This document shows positions 24,421 through 36,500 of a stretch of 64,000 nucleotides of DNA, one piece after another. Position numbers and translations under genes: made by a program. Each line of letters begins with the position of its first letter. Position 1 is the stretch's first letter. A model generated the notes under the pieces. That model made no database searches, had not been told where the DNA came from, and saw only the letters and a program-made list of their open reading frames with translations. Origin of the DNA: Zhengitettix transpicula (taxonomy: Eukaryota; Arthropoda; Insecta; Orthoptera; Tetrigidae); NCBI GenBank assembly GCA_037074705.1, contig CM073591.1, positions 129,711,032 to 129,775,031 of the forward strand. Reading direction: 5' to 3'.

Positions 24421-24626
24421 GATATAGAATGATAACTTTTAACTTTCTTCCATGATTAATTTTTTTAACTCTGTGTAGTCCTCATGTAGACACTACAGTT
24501 ATCTCTATAGATATAAATTATCTTATCATGCAAGAGCTAAATTATAGTTTATCTGGAAAGATAATATAGATAAAACATTTGTGTCAGCAGTTACTTGATT
24601 CCATCTTCTAAAGAAACACTAATGAA

Positions 24627-27600
24627 ATGAAAGACTTCATAAATCCAATTATAATTTTACTTCCACTTATTTTACAAAACATTGGTTGCGTTAAAGGTAA
24701 GTTGACATTTATTCTTCAATCATAACACAACAAGATTGATATTGCCCGATAAATATTTACCTTCTTTTTAAATAAAAATGTAAAAAGTCAAAATAATAAT
24801 TTAAAATATTCACAGATAATACCAATAAATGTTTAACGTCTTCATACTGTCGGTTCATGTAGTTCATTACATGTATTGGGTAAATATAAAAAAAGCACAA
24901 CAAGCATTTCATAGCCCTTTATTAAAATGTTCAATATATATTTAAGCCATTGCTTTCCACACTCAATAATAGTGACTGCTTGGTTTTAAGCTGCAATGGT
25001 TGGAAGTATTTCATTCTTTGATATTGTGCATGACATTTTCTAGCTTTAATAAAAATATTATTAGTCTGCATATCTTGAAAATTTTAAACCTGTAACAACG
25101 AGGTTCATCAACTGAAAGGTTATCTATTGAGTATATTTTGATTCAAACATATTATCAAGGGTAGAAAAAATATAGTTTCAACTGTGATGGATGTTTTTAG
25201 TGGAGCCTCAGCTTACGTTTTGCATTACAAAACTATTAAAAACATATTTTTCCTAGAATTACAAACTCAACTTATGACAGTATTCTTCTAACCCTATTCT
25301 TAAATTCCCGCCTACTTAAAGACCTGTTTCTTCATTCTCCTCCTTAATAAGACCAAGGCACAATTCTCTTGATAAGCTCACCACTGAAAAACTCAACGAT
25401 TTCCATAAATAATAATTTCATAATTTGTGTTTATAATCTCTGAAGCTACATAATCTTAAGTTCAGAACACAACATACATGTAATTTGTTCTTTAATTTAA
25501 TTTATGAATTGTTGTTAAGATAAATTGTGAGTAATTAGACAAATGAGCAGGCAAAAAGCAGATAAAAATAACTACAATAAATACCACACAATATTTCAGC
25601 AATCCTAGTTGCTTTCATCAAGTAATTCAAAAACACAAGAGCTCTAAGAAAGACACACCACACACAGTAGTGATTGTTTTACTTATAATCTACACTTAAA
25701 TTTACATGTTCTGTAAGTTATTATATCTTTCCTTTTTTGAGCAGGAATTCATTTGTATTAATATCTAACAATTATCCTGATGTAAGATTTACAATCTCAA
25801 TTCCAGACTGGAGGCTCCTATATTGCATACTTTAAGATTGATGATAAAAATCAAAAGAATAGCTCATGTATGAAATGTTGGGGTTGATATTTGTTTAGAA
25901 TTATGAGAAATTTTGAGAAATGACTCTCTAAATTACAACAGAAATCTGTTTAAAAGATTGTCATCTCTCATAATTTCCCTTTCTAACAGTATAGCATATT
26001 AATTTTTTATTGTCATAATTACTTATTTTTAAGATCACTTTTTCTGTTACGAACTTGTAATGCACTACATATAAATTCATTTTTCAGGTAGAAAGGTTGG
26101 AGATTCTTGTTCATTTGATGAAGAATGTACTACACCTCAATCATACTGTAGAGATCGAAATGTGTGTGATTGTAGACCAGGATTCTATGCTGACCAACAG
26201 CAAGGAACTTGTTTTGCAAGTATGTGATTAATAATACTATGAATCTTCAGAATCATATATTTTATTATATATATATATCTTTCCTCACTATCCAATTAAC
26301 AAATGTGACTTTGTCTTATTAGATTAAAAATCCTGTATAGATATATACATAGATTTACCCAACTAGCATGCAATTCAGAACTACTATTCTGAAGAAGGGG
26401 GTTCAGGTCCCAGAAATTTTTGGTTTTGATTTCTGCACAGTCTGAATGGATCAACAATTGATTTCAGCTTAATCGACTACCCTATCTCTCTTTCCTATCC
26501 AAAGAAGTTAAAATGTATATATCTATATCTATTTATCTATATAATGTAATGTGACAATTGGTCATGTTGCATTTGCAATAATATTAGCTGTTGTTAAGTA
26601 CAGTACTTTGCCTTCACTGTAAAATTTGGAGGGCTCCTGAAGGCAACCCTTGGACAGGTGGGGAGTATTGTAGGAATGATGTTTGTAAGATCTGGATTGC
26701 ATTGGAGTTCAGTGTAGGCTAGATGGAGAATGGAATTGAGTTTTTGTAGTCCAGGAAAGTAGGTTGTGGTAAGGGGTGGACTCTGTTTCTTGTATTGATC
26801 AAGAATAGGTTTGGGTAGTTGGATAGTTCATGGGATATTTGTTTCTGGAAGAGGTCACTAGGATATTTTCTATTTATGAAAGCATTGAGGATCCAGTTAG
26901 TGTAGGCGGCGAGACTGTTCCAAGTAGAGTAAATCCTAAATCCCCCGAGGGCTAAACTATATGAGAGGGAGCATTTGGTATGTTCAGAGTGACAACTGGT
27001 GAAGTGAAGATACTGCAAGGTGTTGGTGGGTTTGGTATGGACTAATGTGGTGAATTAAGCCAGAATTGAGGTGTACATCAACATCGATCAGGTGATGTTG
27101 CTGGGGGGATTAGTTACTAGTGAACTTAACAGGGAATTTGGTGTTCAGGTTTTCAAGGAAATCCAAAGTGCATCTGATTCATGGGTCCAAAGCATGAAAA
27201 TATCATCTATGAACTTGAAGCAGGTTAAGGGTTGAAGAGCAATTTTCCATTTGTTCCATGAAGAGGTTGACTTAGGAGGGGGCTCTATATGGCAGTGCTC
27301 TTATTTGATTAGTAGGGGCCTCATACCCTTCTTCAATATAGTCTCAACTGTGTGCTGGTCAAAAGAAATACATTTCCTTGTTTCTCATGCATTGATAATA
27401 ATTATTAATTTGGAACAAGTTGAGATTCATTAGATCTGCAGTGTGGTTTAAGAGGAAAAACTTGGGTAGTTTGTTTTATTATATGATAAATGCATTTCTT
27501 ACTTTGGTATATTTATCTGTAGAAAATGAATTTTTGTTTTTAAATTTCAATTAATGTGTCATGTACAGTACAATACTTTTACTTAGAAAGATATGCATTA

Positions 27601-30600
27601 AATATGGTTACAGCAATTGAAGCAGTGTGCAAGACTGATGCAGACTGCTCTACCTTACTTGGATCTTCATGTAAACTGGGAATGTGTAACTGCAGAGAAG
27701 GTTATGTACCACATACAGGAAAGAAGAAATGTTTGACAAGTAAATATTATTCATATTATTATTCAAATAAAATATATGTATAATCATTATCAAATGGTAT
27801 GTTTCCCAGTGTTGAATGATCATTCATCTATTTTAAAATTAACTTAGAAACAAGCCAGGAAAGGACTCGTGAATATGAATTTAAACGAAAATTATAATAT
27901 TTTTTAAATGTGAAGTATCTTACCTCAAAGAAGTATAGAAATGTAAATGTGGAGTGGTTGCCGGTTGATATTGACACACAGAGTTACTCAGATTTATTCA
28001 TTAGCACATGGTGTGTCTATGCAACACTGCAACAAGTGCACACGTTTGCATGATGCTGGCAAGACAGAGAATAGTTCTCTACCAAACCATGCTGCAGCTT
28101 GGTTTTACTTCTGCCTTCGAAGAGTAAGCCCTTCCCTTTCTTTTGTAGATATTAACGTGTGACAAGTTCTGGTGTTGAGGACATGTGAAAGTTATGAGTA
28201 AATTCCGGCCAAATATTTAAAATTAAACTTCGGAACTGAAAATTTATTTTTCTTAAACTTAGATTTAAGTAGTTTGGGTATGAATGTTTCAGCTTAACTC
28301 CTGTAACAACACTCAACGATTGAGAAGTATTGTGGTTGATCAGGTAGTGCAAAACTGTATCTGAATTAAATTCCATACATTTGCCTTTATTACTTAATAC
28401 CCCCACAATTGATCAAACCCAAGAGCCCTGAGATACGAAATTTTAAGTCTCATGTTCGACTTAAGTACTCGCGAATCCTGGCAAGTCGTATGTAAGCTCC
28501 CTGTTTGGATCATGTAATTTATATTTCCGTGGGAAATGAGAAGCGATTACAATAGAAGTACAGTTATTATAGGTAAATAAATAGTTAAATATGTGGATGT
28601 GACAATAAATATTTGAAAACCACAATTTTATTTTACAGTTGCCACATCATTCCAACAAGCATGTGAAGAAGACTTACAATGCATAACTGGTTTTGGAGGT
28701 CAAGGGTATTGTAATCAAGGGCAATGTATGTGTCAAAAGAATTTTCATTTCGCAGTAATGACTAATAACCAAAAGATTAAATGCATCCGAAATAAAGGTA
28801 TGTAACAAGTCCTTAAAAATGTATTATAGGCCTTCTGTTGCAATGAATACTCATTAACATGAGTTATAAGTCTCACATAGTTTCTTATTTCTAAAACTTA
28901 AAGTGAAATACTAAATCGAGTCCATATATCTATCAGTAACAATAAATGAAAACAATAACACATATGTGCATAAATAAATATTCGACCTCGAGTCAAAAAA
29001 TTATGTTTATTAACCAAAAATTAAATATACCTATGTTTTGTCCACTTTTTAGGGCGTCTTCAGGTTTAATCTGCAATTTAGAAATTAATAACGTAAATAC
29101 TTATGTTTTTAATTTCTAAATTGCAGGCTTAACCTGAAGACATCCTAAAAAGTAGACTAAACGTCGGTATATTCAATTATTTTAGGCCTAATAAACATAA
29201 TTTTCTGACTCAAGGTCGTAGGCTCTATATTTATTTATTTATATTATTATGTCAGATATTTTTTCATCATTATTATAATAAAACATATGTATAGAAGAAA
29301 AATTTAATAGTAATTCTCTATCATTATTGATACATTAAAATTTGTCAGCAACACCTCTGTAATATTTACTTGTGTCTTCTGCATTTTTCTTTATAAATTA
29401 TTCATTGCCTTCTACTTAGGCAAAAGTTCCAACATTCATAATAATATGATATTCTGAACGGAATTAGGTCAACTTGTAAGGGATGCTAGATAGTAACACT
29501 CGTCAACGTCAAAGCGTTGTTGTTTGTGCGAGCCCTGGGTTCTTCATCAGTGTCTGCGTTTTAATGAGAAAGTCGTAGTTTTGGTGTTGCAGTAGGAAAA
29601 AGCGGAAGTAAGGAAGGAGGGGGTGCGAGGAACGCAGTATTAAAGAGGACAGTCGGCTCCCTGGATTGATATGGGGTACAGCGGAGTTTTGACCTCGGTA
29701 ACGGGTGGAAACGAATGATATTCAAGCCAAGGGATCGGAGAAAACGAGATATAAATTATATAAGACGCAGTATTATTCGTTATTCATGCACTGGTGACTT
29801 TCAATATTTTAGGTTTGAGTTCGATGCGGATCTGTAAGTTAACAGTTGAAATTTTCGGAGGTGATTTTTATTTGCAATTTTTCATTCCTTTCATACAAAA
29901 TTCAAGGGTCCGAGAAAATATATTCGAATTATCCACGAATTTGAATTACAAATGTTGAATTGCTTTACCTTGACTCAGGTTTTTCCCACCACTGGTCAGC
30001 GATTTCTAAGAATGATGTAAGTGAATCTTCTCGCGATTCTTCCCTATTGAGCGCCAGATAATTTATCGTACAAAAACTTGTTTCAATATGTATTTTATTG
30101 TTCGCAATATGAGACGTTTACGTCTATCCATTAAATCCTGAGAGTCGCGCCTCCGCCCTGTAGTAGAGCAGTTTAACTTTCAGCCAGCATTTTTTAATTC
30201 GTCTACTTTTTATTATTTTACATCCGGTACTAAGTGAAATCTATAGGATAATAATATACACGATCAACTTCAGGTAACAATAAATTTTTCTCCATACTAC
30301 AGAATGAGTGTAGTGACATTTGAGCACAATTTAAAACACATTCGTCCATCAGTAAAAAAATGTCATATTTTATATACCAATATTAACTTTTAAATCCGAA
30401 TAAAATTACATATTTTATTAAAGACAATGAAATGCCGGATAATAACTACATTCGATGCCACTGTACTAATTAAATAAATAGCCAAATAAAACAAAAAAAT
30501 AAGTGCTAAATTAAATACCACACAATGTTTCTGCAACAATTGTTGCTTTCGTAAGGTTATTCAAAGCGTCGTTACCAGGCTGGTTAAATATAAGAAGTTG

Positions 30601-32505
30601 TTTGTGCGAGCCCTGGGTTCTTCATCAGTGTTAAATTAAATACCACACAACGTTTCTGCAATTCTTGTTGCTTTCGTAAGGTTATTCAGAAAACGCAAGA
30701 GCCGTAAAAACGACACATCGCAAAAACCACGGGACGCACTCTTGCGTTTTTGAATCACCAGACGAAAGCAACAAAGATTGCAAAAACATTACGTGGTATT
30801 TAGTTTAGCTTTTATTTTTGTCATATTTGCTATTTATTTAGTATACTTTTAACACTGACGTTTTATTTTAATACACGACGTCCATGTAAAGTCATGTTGG
30901 GATTTTTCTATCATTGTTGACAACCCATCAATATAAACTTTAGGCATGTGCTTAAGTGAAAATGACCTGGAATGTGTATGTCCGTCTCCATACTGATAAC
31001 TCTATACTAGAATATGCTTGTGAAGCACTTCAACACCATTCCTCACAGCCAAAATCTCTCTCCGTGTTATTTCAAAAATTTTAAAGACTCGAGGAAAGGC
31101 ATTTGTAGTTTTAATGTTTTACATAATATACAAATGTGTGACTGGGAAAATTAACTCTTTCTATAATTGATGGTCCTGTCTCACAGTGGAATAATAATAA
31201 TTCAATGTATATTTCTCGGATTTCAACCCGGGTTATATTCTGTTGAAACACGTTTCGATAGCCAGCTCCGCCATCGTAGTCGGGTGGCTGATGTCAATAC
31301 CGTGTCCGCCCTATTTATAAATGGTTCCTCCACTAGGTTTCGCCGTGAACCTGATATTTCTTCGTTGTGAAGTTCGCTTGTAGTTTTCCTCTGATTATTG
31401 AATTTAATTGATGGGGCCCCAGGCCTTACCGATGTTGAACCCAGTGTCACGGTTCATAAATTGCGGAACTAAAGCACCCGAACAAGACACGAAAACAACT
31501 AATTTACTTAGCAATCTTAACATGGTCTTAGACATAGTACACACTTGTATAAAAAGTAGCGCTATTTCGTATCTAGACAATGTTTATAGACAATCGAGCG
31601 ACAAATTCTTGTACACGGTTTCAGAACAAAATCGCAGAACATTAGTCTACCGTCCGAAACGGGAGACTTGAGACAATTCTCAGAATTGTTAGGCCTGTTA
31701 ATATTAGTAACAGGTGATAGTATGCAAGGCAAGCATTTTTTACAGGAAACGCCCCGCTATTCTTCGCCTGATTTTTTTATGCTCCCAATGAAAAGCTGTT
31801 TTCAAATTGTGTATTTTTTTCTACCTCACATACGGAAAATATTTTATGGCCAAGTTTTCAATAGCTATTATCTTCTTAGCACGATTTTTATATTCTGGAT
31901 TAGTGAGCTTCCACAAATAATATGATAATTGTCTATTAAAAGTTAAGCTTTCTTCGTTAGCCACATCTTGGTAATAAACAAGCGAAAATATAATAAATAA
32001 ACGAAGCGTTCTCTACAACTCGCTGAGGATAATTGGGGACCATGTTTACGAAAGCCTCCACACTAGGAAAATTTGTGCAACAATGTCTCAAGTCTCCCTT
32101 TCCTGACAAGAGACCAATGTTCTGCGATTTTATTCTGAAAGCATGTCTATATACAAGAATTTGTCGCGCGATTGTCCATAGACATTGTATATATACAAAA
32201 TCGCGCGACTTTGTATAAAAGTGTGTACTAGGCTTTAAAACTGCAAATATCCTGTATTTTATATTAAAGCATATGAATAAAAGCTTCCAAGAAATTGTTT
32301 TATCTGTGCAATACAATTGCAAGTGACCAACTAAATACCCTTTTCTTATAGGTTTAGGAGAATCATGTGATGACGACTTCGATTGCTACATTGATGAAAA
32401 TAATAAACAAATAATTACTTGTCAAGGTAACAGATGTGGTTGTCGACAAGGTTATATACAGCAAGACAATTATTGTAAAGGTAATAAAATCTTGACATGC
32501 TGATA

Positions 32506-32574
<69 letters not shown>

Positions 32575-33414
32575 TTTATAATCAGATTGAGAATAGACTA
32601 ACATTTTAATACTAATTACAAATTTTCTCCATACAAAATTGAAAATTAAGACCTCAAACATTTCAGAGGGGTAATACTATATCACCTTAACAATTTTGGT
32701 AATTTTGCTTTAATGCTTAAGAGTTTCATGGTCAAATTCATTAAAAACATCTTCTTTTAGTATTTATCTGGAAAATATAATTTCTAAAGGGCTTGCGAAC
32801 ATACTAGGGACCTTTCTTCGTGCCAAATTACAGCATATAATGTGGAAAAATAGAATTTTGTTTGTTATTTCATATAAAGTCTTGTAACACAATAAATTAT
32901 AGACAAAAACTCTTGAGTTTTACTAGTAACAAGCATTTTAAGAAAGTAATTTATTTGCTTAAGTTATGTCACATCATGAGTTTCAGAAACTAATTGTTAC
33001 ACAGTAATGAAAGCTTAGGACTTGGCCTGAAATTCCTACAGGTAGCAACTTCAAGTAGTATAAATGAAAATATTTCCCACGAGGTTGCACAAATATATAT
33101 ATAAACACACACACACACACACACACAAACCTGTAGATGACAGTGATAAAATTTCATAATTTAAGAAACTGTACAGGACTGCATATGATAAAAACAACTA
33201 TCATCTATCAGTTCACAAATAAATATTATACAGTTTGGCAGTTTTATAAAGACTAATTATTCAACATTTGTTTGTATTTTATATTCTGATATTTGTGAAT
33301 GATAAAAATTAATTATATATTTTGATTTCAGCTGGTGCGTCATCATTACAAACGTCTACTTCAATTTCAATTTTGCTCATATTCACGATATTGATGGTTA
33401 ATAAGAAATTGTAA
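24627..33414 (+). CDS. Small secreted or membrane-anchored protein with four EB-type cysteine-rich modules
   Basis: Exons 24627-24696, 26088-26219, 27614-27739, 28639-28797, 32352-32480 and 33332-33414 join in phase to 232 residues. Exon 1 is a signal peptide (MKDFINPIIILLPLILQNIG). Exons 2 to 5 each hold one module of the type C-x(5)-C-x(6-9)-C-x(4-6)-C-x-C-x(14)-C, for example DSCSFDEEC...VCDCRPGFYAD and ESCDDDFDC...RCGCRQGYIQ. This matches the EB module of insect and nematode secreted proteins, whose function is mostly unknown. The last exon has a serine/threonine linker and a hydrophobic tail (SISILLIFTILMV) ending in NKKL, so the protein may be GPI-anchored or have one membrane span facing outside. 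All five introns are phase 1. The start follows an overlapping tiny frame (ATGAAATGA at 24622). Ends 133 bases from the DDX56 stop on the other strand. Confidence 0.85.
25590..25700 (-). mobile_element. Penelope-type terminal-repeat fragment (family A')
   Basis: On minus it reads TTGATGA, AA, GCAA-CTAGGA-TTGC, T, GAAAT, then attgtgtggtatttatt. Same layout as family A, with a GCAA/TTGC stem. It lies in the first intron of the EB gene. Confidence 0.5.
26340..26545 (+). mobile_element. Penelope-type terminal-repeat fragment (family B)
   Basis: Matches 39660-39840 in order: gcatgcaattcagaacta / cacacagttcagaactt, then the hammerhead-like motif, ctg(g)atcaa(c/t)(a/g)(a)ttgatttcag, and tctctctttcctatcca. 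Located in the second intron of the EB gene. Confidence 0.6.
26389..26416 (+). ncRNA. Hammerhead-like core (family B)
   Basis: CTGAAGA, A, hairpin GGG-GGTTCAGGT-CCC, A, GAAA, followed by tttttgg. Core bases are complete. Stem II is short but closed by G-C pairs. Confidence 0.5.
26600..27440 (-). pseudogene. Penelope-like reverse transcriptase, palm/thumb fragment
   Basis: On minus, around 27060-26990, the frame reads VHTKPTNTLQYLHFTSCHSE, then HTKCSLSYSLALGGFRI, followed by AFINRKYPSDLF. These are the Y-R-K-P-T-x-T-x-x-Y-L-H-x-x-S-x-H-P and R-x-x-x-Y-x-x-x-L-R-x-R-x-I-C segments that follow the active site in Penelope-like reverse transcriptases. The frame 27018-26719 is open for 99 codons. 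Upstream the frame is broken by stops, so the active site is not intact. It lies in the second intron of the EB gene, antisense to it. Confidence 0.75.
28975..29240. repeat. Inverted-repeat element (family E)
   Basis: Left arm about 28975-29090 (gacctcgagtcaaaaaatta, then tttttagggcgtcttcaggt) and right arm about 29105-29235 (acctgaagacatcctaaaaa, then ttttctgactcaaggtc) are inverted copies with a central atttagaaattaat/attaatttctaaat stem. Lies in the fourth intron of the EB gene (28798-32351). A one-ended copy of the flank (ccttgagtcagaaaa) is at 44582. Confidence 0.65.
29519..29553 (+). repeat. 35-bp exact repeat, copy 1
   Basis: gttgtttgtgcgagccctgg plus gttcttcatcagtgt, identical to 30597-30631. 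On the minus strand it starts ACTGATGAAGA, so it may be another decayed hammerhead-bearing end (CUGAUGA, A, GAACCCAGGGCUC), but the GAAAC half is not intact (GCACAAAC). Confidence 0.6.
30597..30631 (+). repeat. 35-bp exact repeat, copy 2
   Basis: Identical to 29519-29553, about 1.08 kb downstream in the same orientation. Confidence 0.6.
30651..30680 (-). ncRNA. Hammerhead-like core (family A')
   Basis: On minus: CTTACGA (third base G replaced by T), AA, GCAA-CAAGAA-TTGC, A, GAAAC, GTTGTGTGG. Stem II is intact but the core has one change that should inactivate it. Confidence 0.4.
31500..32245. repeat. Inverted pair of an unclassified repeat
   Basis: 31520-31680 on + and 32080-32230 on - share, in order, gtacacact(t)gtataaaa, tagacaatgt / tacaatgtctat, gacaatcg(a/c)gcgacaaattc, aaaatcgcagaacatt, and gggagacttgagacaatt / gggagacttgagacattg. 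The space between (31690-32080) shows no frame of note. It is possibly a miniature inverted-repeat element. Within the fourth intron of the EB gene. Confidence 0.55.
32513..32571. repeat. (TA)n microsatellite
   Basis: About 29 uninterrupted TA units, 33 bases after the donor of EB-gene exon 5. Confidence 0.9.
33104..33127. repeat. (AC)n microsatellite
   Basis: About 12 AC units in the last intron of the EB gene. Confidence 0.9.
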
Positions 33415-33547
33415 TGGATCTGTGATGCCTTTTTATATATTTTAACAAATTAATATTTACATATTTGTACAATTTTATACAAAGTATAGTATATAAATTA
33501 AAAAAAAAACTTTGCTTGGTAACTCATTCGGTGCAGAGTATATAAAC
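33415..33547. other. Convergent 3' ends of the EB gene and DDX56
   Basis: Only 133 bases separate the two stop codons. Neither strand has a canonical AATAAA inside this gap (AATATA- and ATTAAA-like variants occur), so the two 3' untranslated regions probably overlap. A run aaattaaaaaaaaaac is at 33497-33512. Confidence 0.6.
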
Positions 33548-36500
33548 TTACTTCTTCTTAAATCCAGAAAATTCCAGGCTTATCAAAGGATTACTTCTCT
33601 TGGCCTATAAATACAGAATGGTTTAATGCAATGATATTGAGAGAGAGAAATAACTTTATTAACTGAAGAACAAAAATAAAATTTGTTATATTAAACTCAC
33701 CTGATATCTTGCTTTGGTTTTTGTAATTGATCCAGCTGAAGCTTTTACTTCAATTCTTTGTTTCCTCCTTTTTCTGGAACCACCTACAGAAAGTCTTTTG
33801 AGAGATGGTGGAATAATATAATCTGGAACATCAGCCAAATGGGACTGCAGCTTCACTGTATGAAGAGCTTTATCATGTCTCAAAGACTGAAGATCATTTG
33901 GATTGTCTACAAAGTAGCTCTGTAAATAGAATGGTATATATATTAAACAACATTTTACAGCATTTAACTAAAATTTAAATTTTCAATTTTGAAAACTCAG
34001 ATTAAGAAGAAATTAAATTAAATATAGAGAAAATGTAAAGACCCACAATCCTTTTTATCTGATGTTTCCTACTGTTATGTTCAGACTACATCCTGAATGG
34101 TTTATTGGCAGAGAATATGGAGTAGGATATAGGGAACAAGAAAAAGGTACAATATTTGAAGGAAACATTAATTTTTACAAATCTTCAAAGTAAAATTGTT
34201 TCTAAATTTTTAAAAAATATACTACCAATAGTATTTCAAAAAATTTCAACTTCTATTATATATTGGAAAACAAACACATGCAGCGTAAGAGAAATGTTAA
34301 AAATATATACCTTAAGCATTTGAGAATTTAAGATTTCCTGTTTAATCTCCTTAAGCCGAGCCTCTCGAACTGCGATTCGTGTTACTGCTCGCCATGCATC
34401 TTTGGCTCGATAACGGAAACCCTCTACTTCTTCCAGTTTAAATTGATAAGCTCTATTCAAAATAAAAATAAATATATGTACAGACAGTTTCCTTCTCAAA
34501 TAAAAATTAATCATAAATTAATAACATCATACTTCAAGATGCTTTTGTCCTGAAAAGCTGCATTCAAATATGATTCCACTTCCTCCAAATAAGGTCTTTC
34601 TTTAATACTCACAAAAGAAAGAGCTGTTCCCTAAATCAGATATTTTTTGCAAATTAGCATTACTACGTATAAAAATATTATATGTTTTAATAAATAACTC
34701 TCTTACTTGATTTACACCTCTTGCAGTTCGACCAGCTCTATGCACATAAGAACTAACATCCAAAGGAAAATCAAAGTTTATAACATTGGAAACAAACTGA
34801 AAATCTATTCCTCTTGCAACACCTGATTCTTTATCCTTCTTTCGCTTGCTATGAAAGAAATACAAAAATTGATAAATAATTAAATAAAAATTATAACCTG
34901 TGAATTTTTGTAAGTTTGATTAATGTAGTCTTGCCTTTTTTGAGATGAGTCTTTAACATCAGTTGGATCTTCTAACGCTTTTTCATCAGAGGCTATTAAA
35001 ATATCATACACTCCCTCGTTAAATTGATTAACAGAGTGACAACGGACATTTGCAGGAAGTTCTGAATTCAATACACAGGTGGGAATAGCAAATTGCTCCA
35101 GAAATAATTTTAACCTACAAAAAATATATTTATGGGTCCATCAAAACTGAAAGGTATACATATATAACATCCTGTTAATAGAAGCAGTTTTTCACACTTC
35201 AAGTTAGTTAACTAAAACTAATCATCTTTATATGTTTATTATAATATATGTTTGAAATAAAGAAAAAATTAAATTTAACCACTTGACACCACTGTTTGAC
35301 CTATTATTTATCATCCTTCCTGCTGAACCTACCCCAAGTTGTGAATGAAATTTTATTTCCATTCAAAGATTGTTATTAAACAAGATGTATAAGAATCGTT
35401 ATTATACCTTCCCACCTATGTCACTGGTTAAAAAGTTCTCTAATTGAACAAATAGAATGTCATTTTCAATTAAATTGTTACTGATTACACTACAGCACCC
35501 ACCATATGCATAGAATAGATTTCATATAACCACCTAAGAATAAAAGCTTCAAGCAGTGTTGGTTCAAGAGTTTTTGAAGTTTTACTATATATCACCACAA
35601 TCAACCATTGTTTACAAGGTTAACTATGTAAAATATGACTACATTAGAAAACCTTTTATACCAACAATCTATTTATATCAAAGATAACTAATGCATCAGA
35701 TTGCAACATAGTAAAGGGAACAAACACATTTTAAAGGTCTGTCAACACAATTATTATTTTCATGCAAAAATTTATCAATAATTAAAGATTACTAATAGTT
35801 CATGCTAACTTCTTACATCATTGTATAAGTATAATTAAAGTAAATTAAACATACTTACTTGAAACATTTGTCAACAGTATTAACAAAAATTATAGTTTTA
35901 CCACGCACTAAGTTCAATTTTAACAAAGCATAAATAATTGCAGATTTTTCTTCCTCTTCAGCAGCTAAATGATAGTGAGACAATTGATTCAAAGGAGCCA
36001 TTTCAGGTTCCTCCAGCTTTAGGGTAACAGGATTGTGCAAAACCAGTTTTTTTAAACATAGAACATCAGCTGACAATGTTGCACTGGCTAATGCTGCTTG
36101 ATACACATGTGGCAAATACCTATAATTGCAAAAATGAATATATTTTATAGTATGAAGGAAGAAGATGGAGGGAAGTATTGGCACTATGACAGAACTCCCC
36201 ACCCCGCAGACAAACTGGAGCAACACTATTATAATTCTTAAAAACTTTCTTTCTTATGAACAGGATATACAGACAGCAGCAATGTTTTTTTTCACATCCT
36301 GTACTTATGATGTCTTAACTTTTATGGATGAGGTTTTTGACATACAACATATCCTGATATAAAGATAATATATTTCCATGCACCAATGTTTCCAGAATAG
36401 TTTTTATACCACCAAGTTTCCATAATAAAGGTTCGTACAATGACTAGCTATGTCTCTCCAGTTATACCATACACTTTTTTACATACTAGAATTTTTCGGA

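Larger units (their letters stand above)
30505..30815. mobile_element. Penelope-type terminal repeats in inverted arrangement (family A')
   Basis: Three copies lie close together: minus at 30527-30555 and 30651-30680, plus at 30759-30787. Each has the accacacaa(c/t)gtttctgc block and a GCAA/TTGC stem. The second and third face each other across an insert of about 75 bases with gcaagagccgtaaaaacgac. The 35-bp repeat copy 2 (30597-30631) lies between the first two. Located in the fourth intron of the EB gene. Confidence 0.65.

Noticed and set aside
28975..29240. CRISPR-like or operator-like palindromes
   Set aside because: Inverted repeats here are eukaryotic transposon arms; there are no regularly spaced direct repeats.
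32470..32661. Minus frame with a long IY repeat
   Set aside because: Translation of the (TA)n microsatellite.
34845..34848. Upstream AG acceptor for DDX56 exon 7 (four bases earlier)
   Set aside because: It shifts the frame; only the acceptor giving CGA at 34844 keeps [15 protein letters not shown] in phase.
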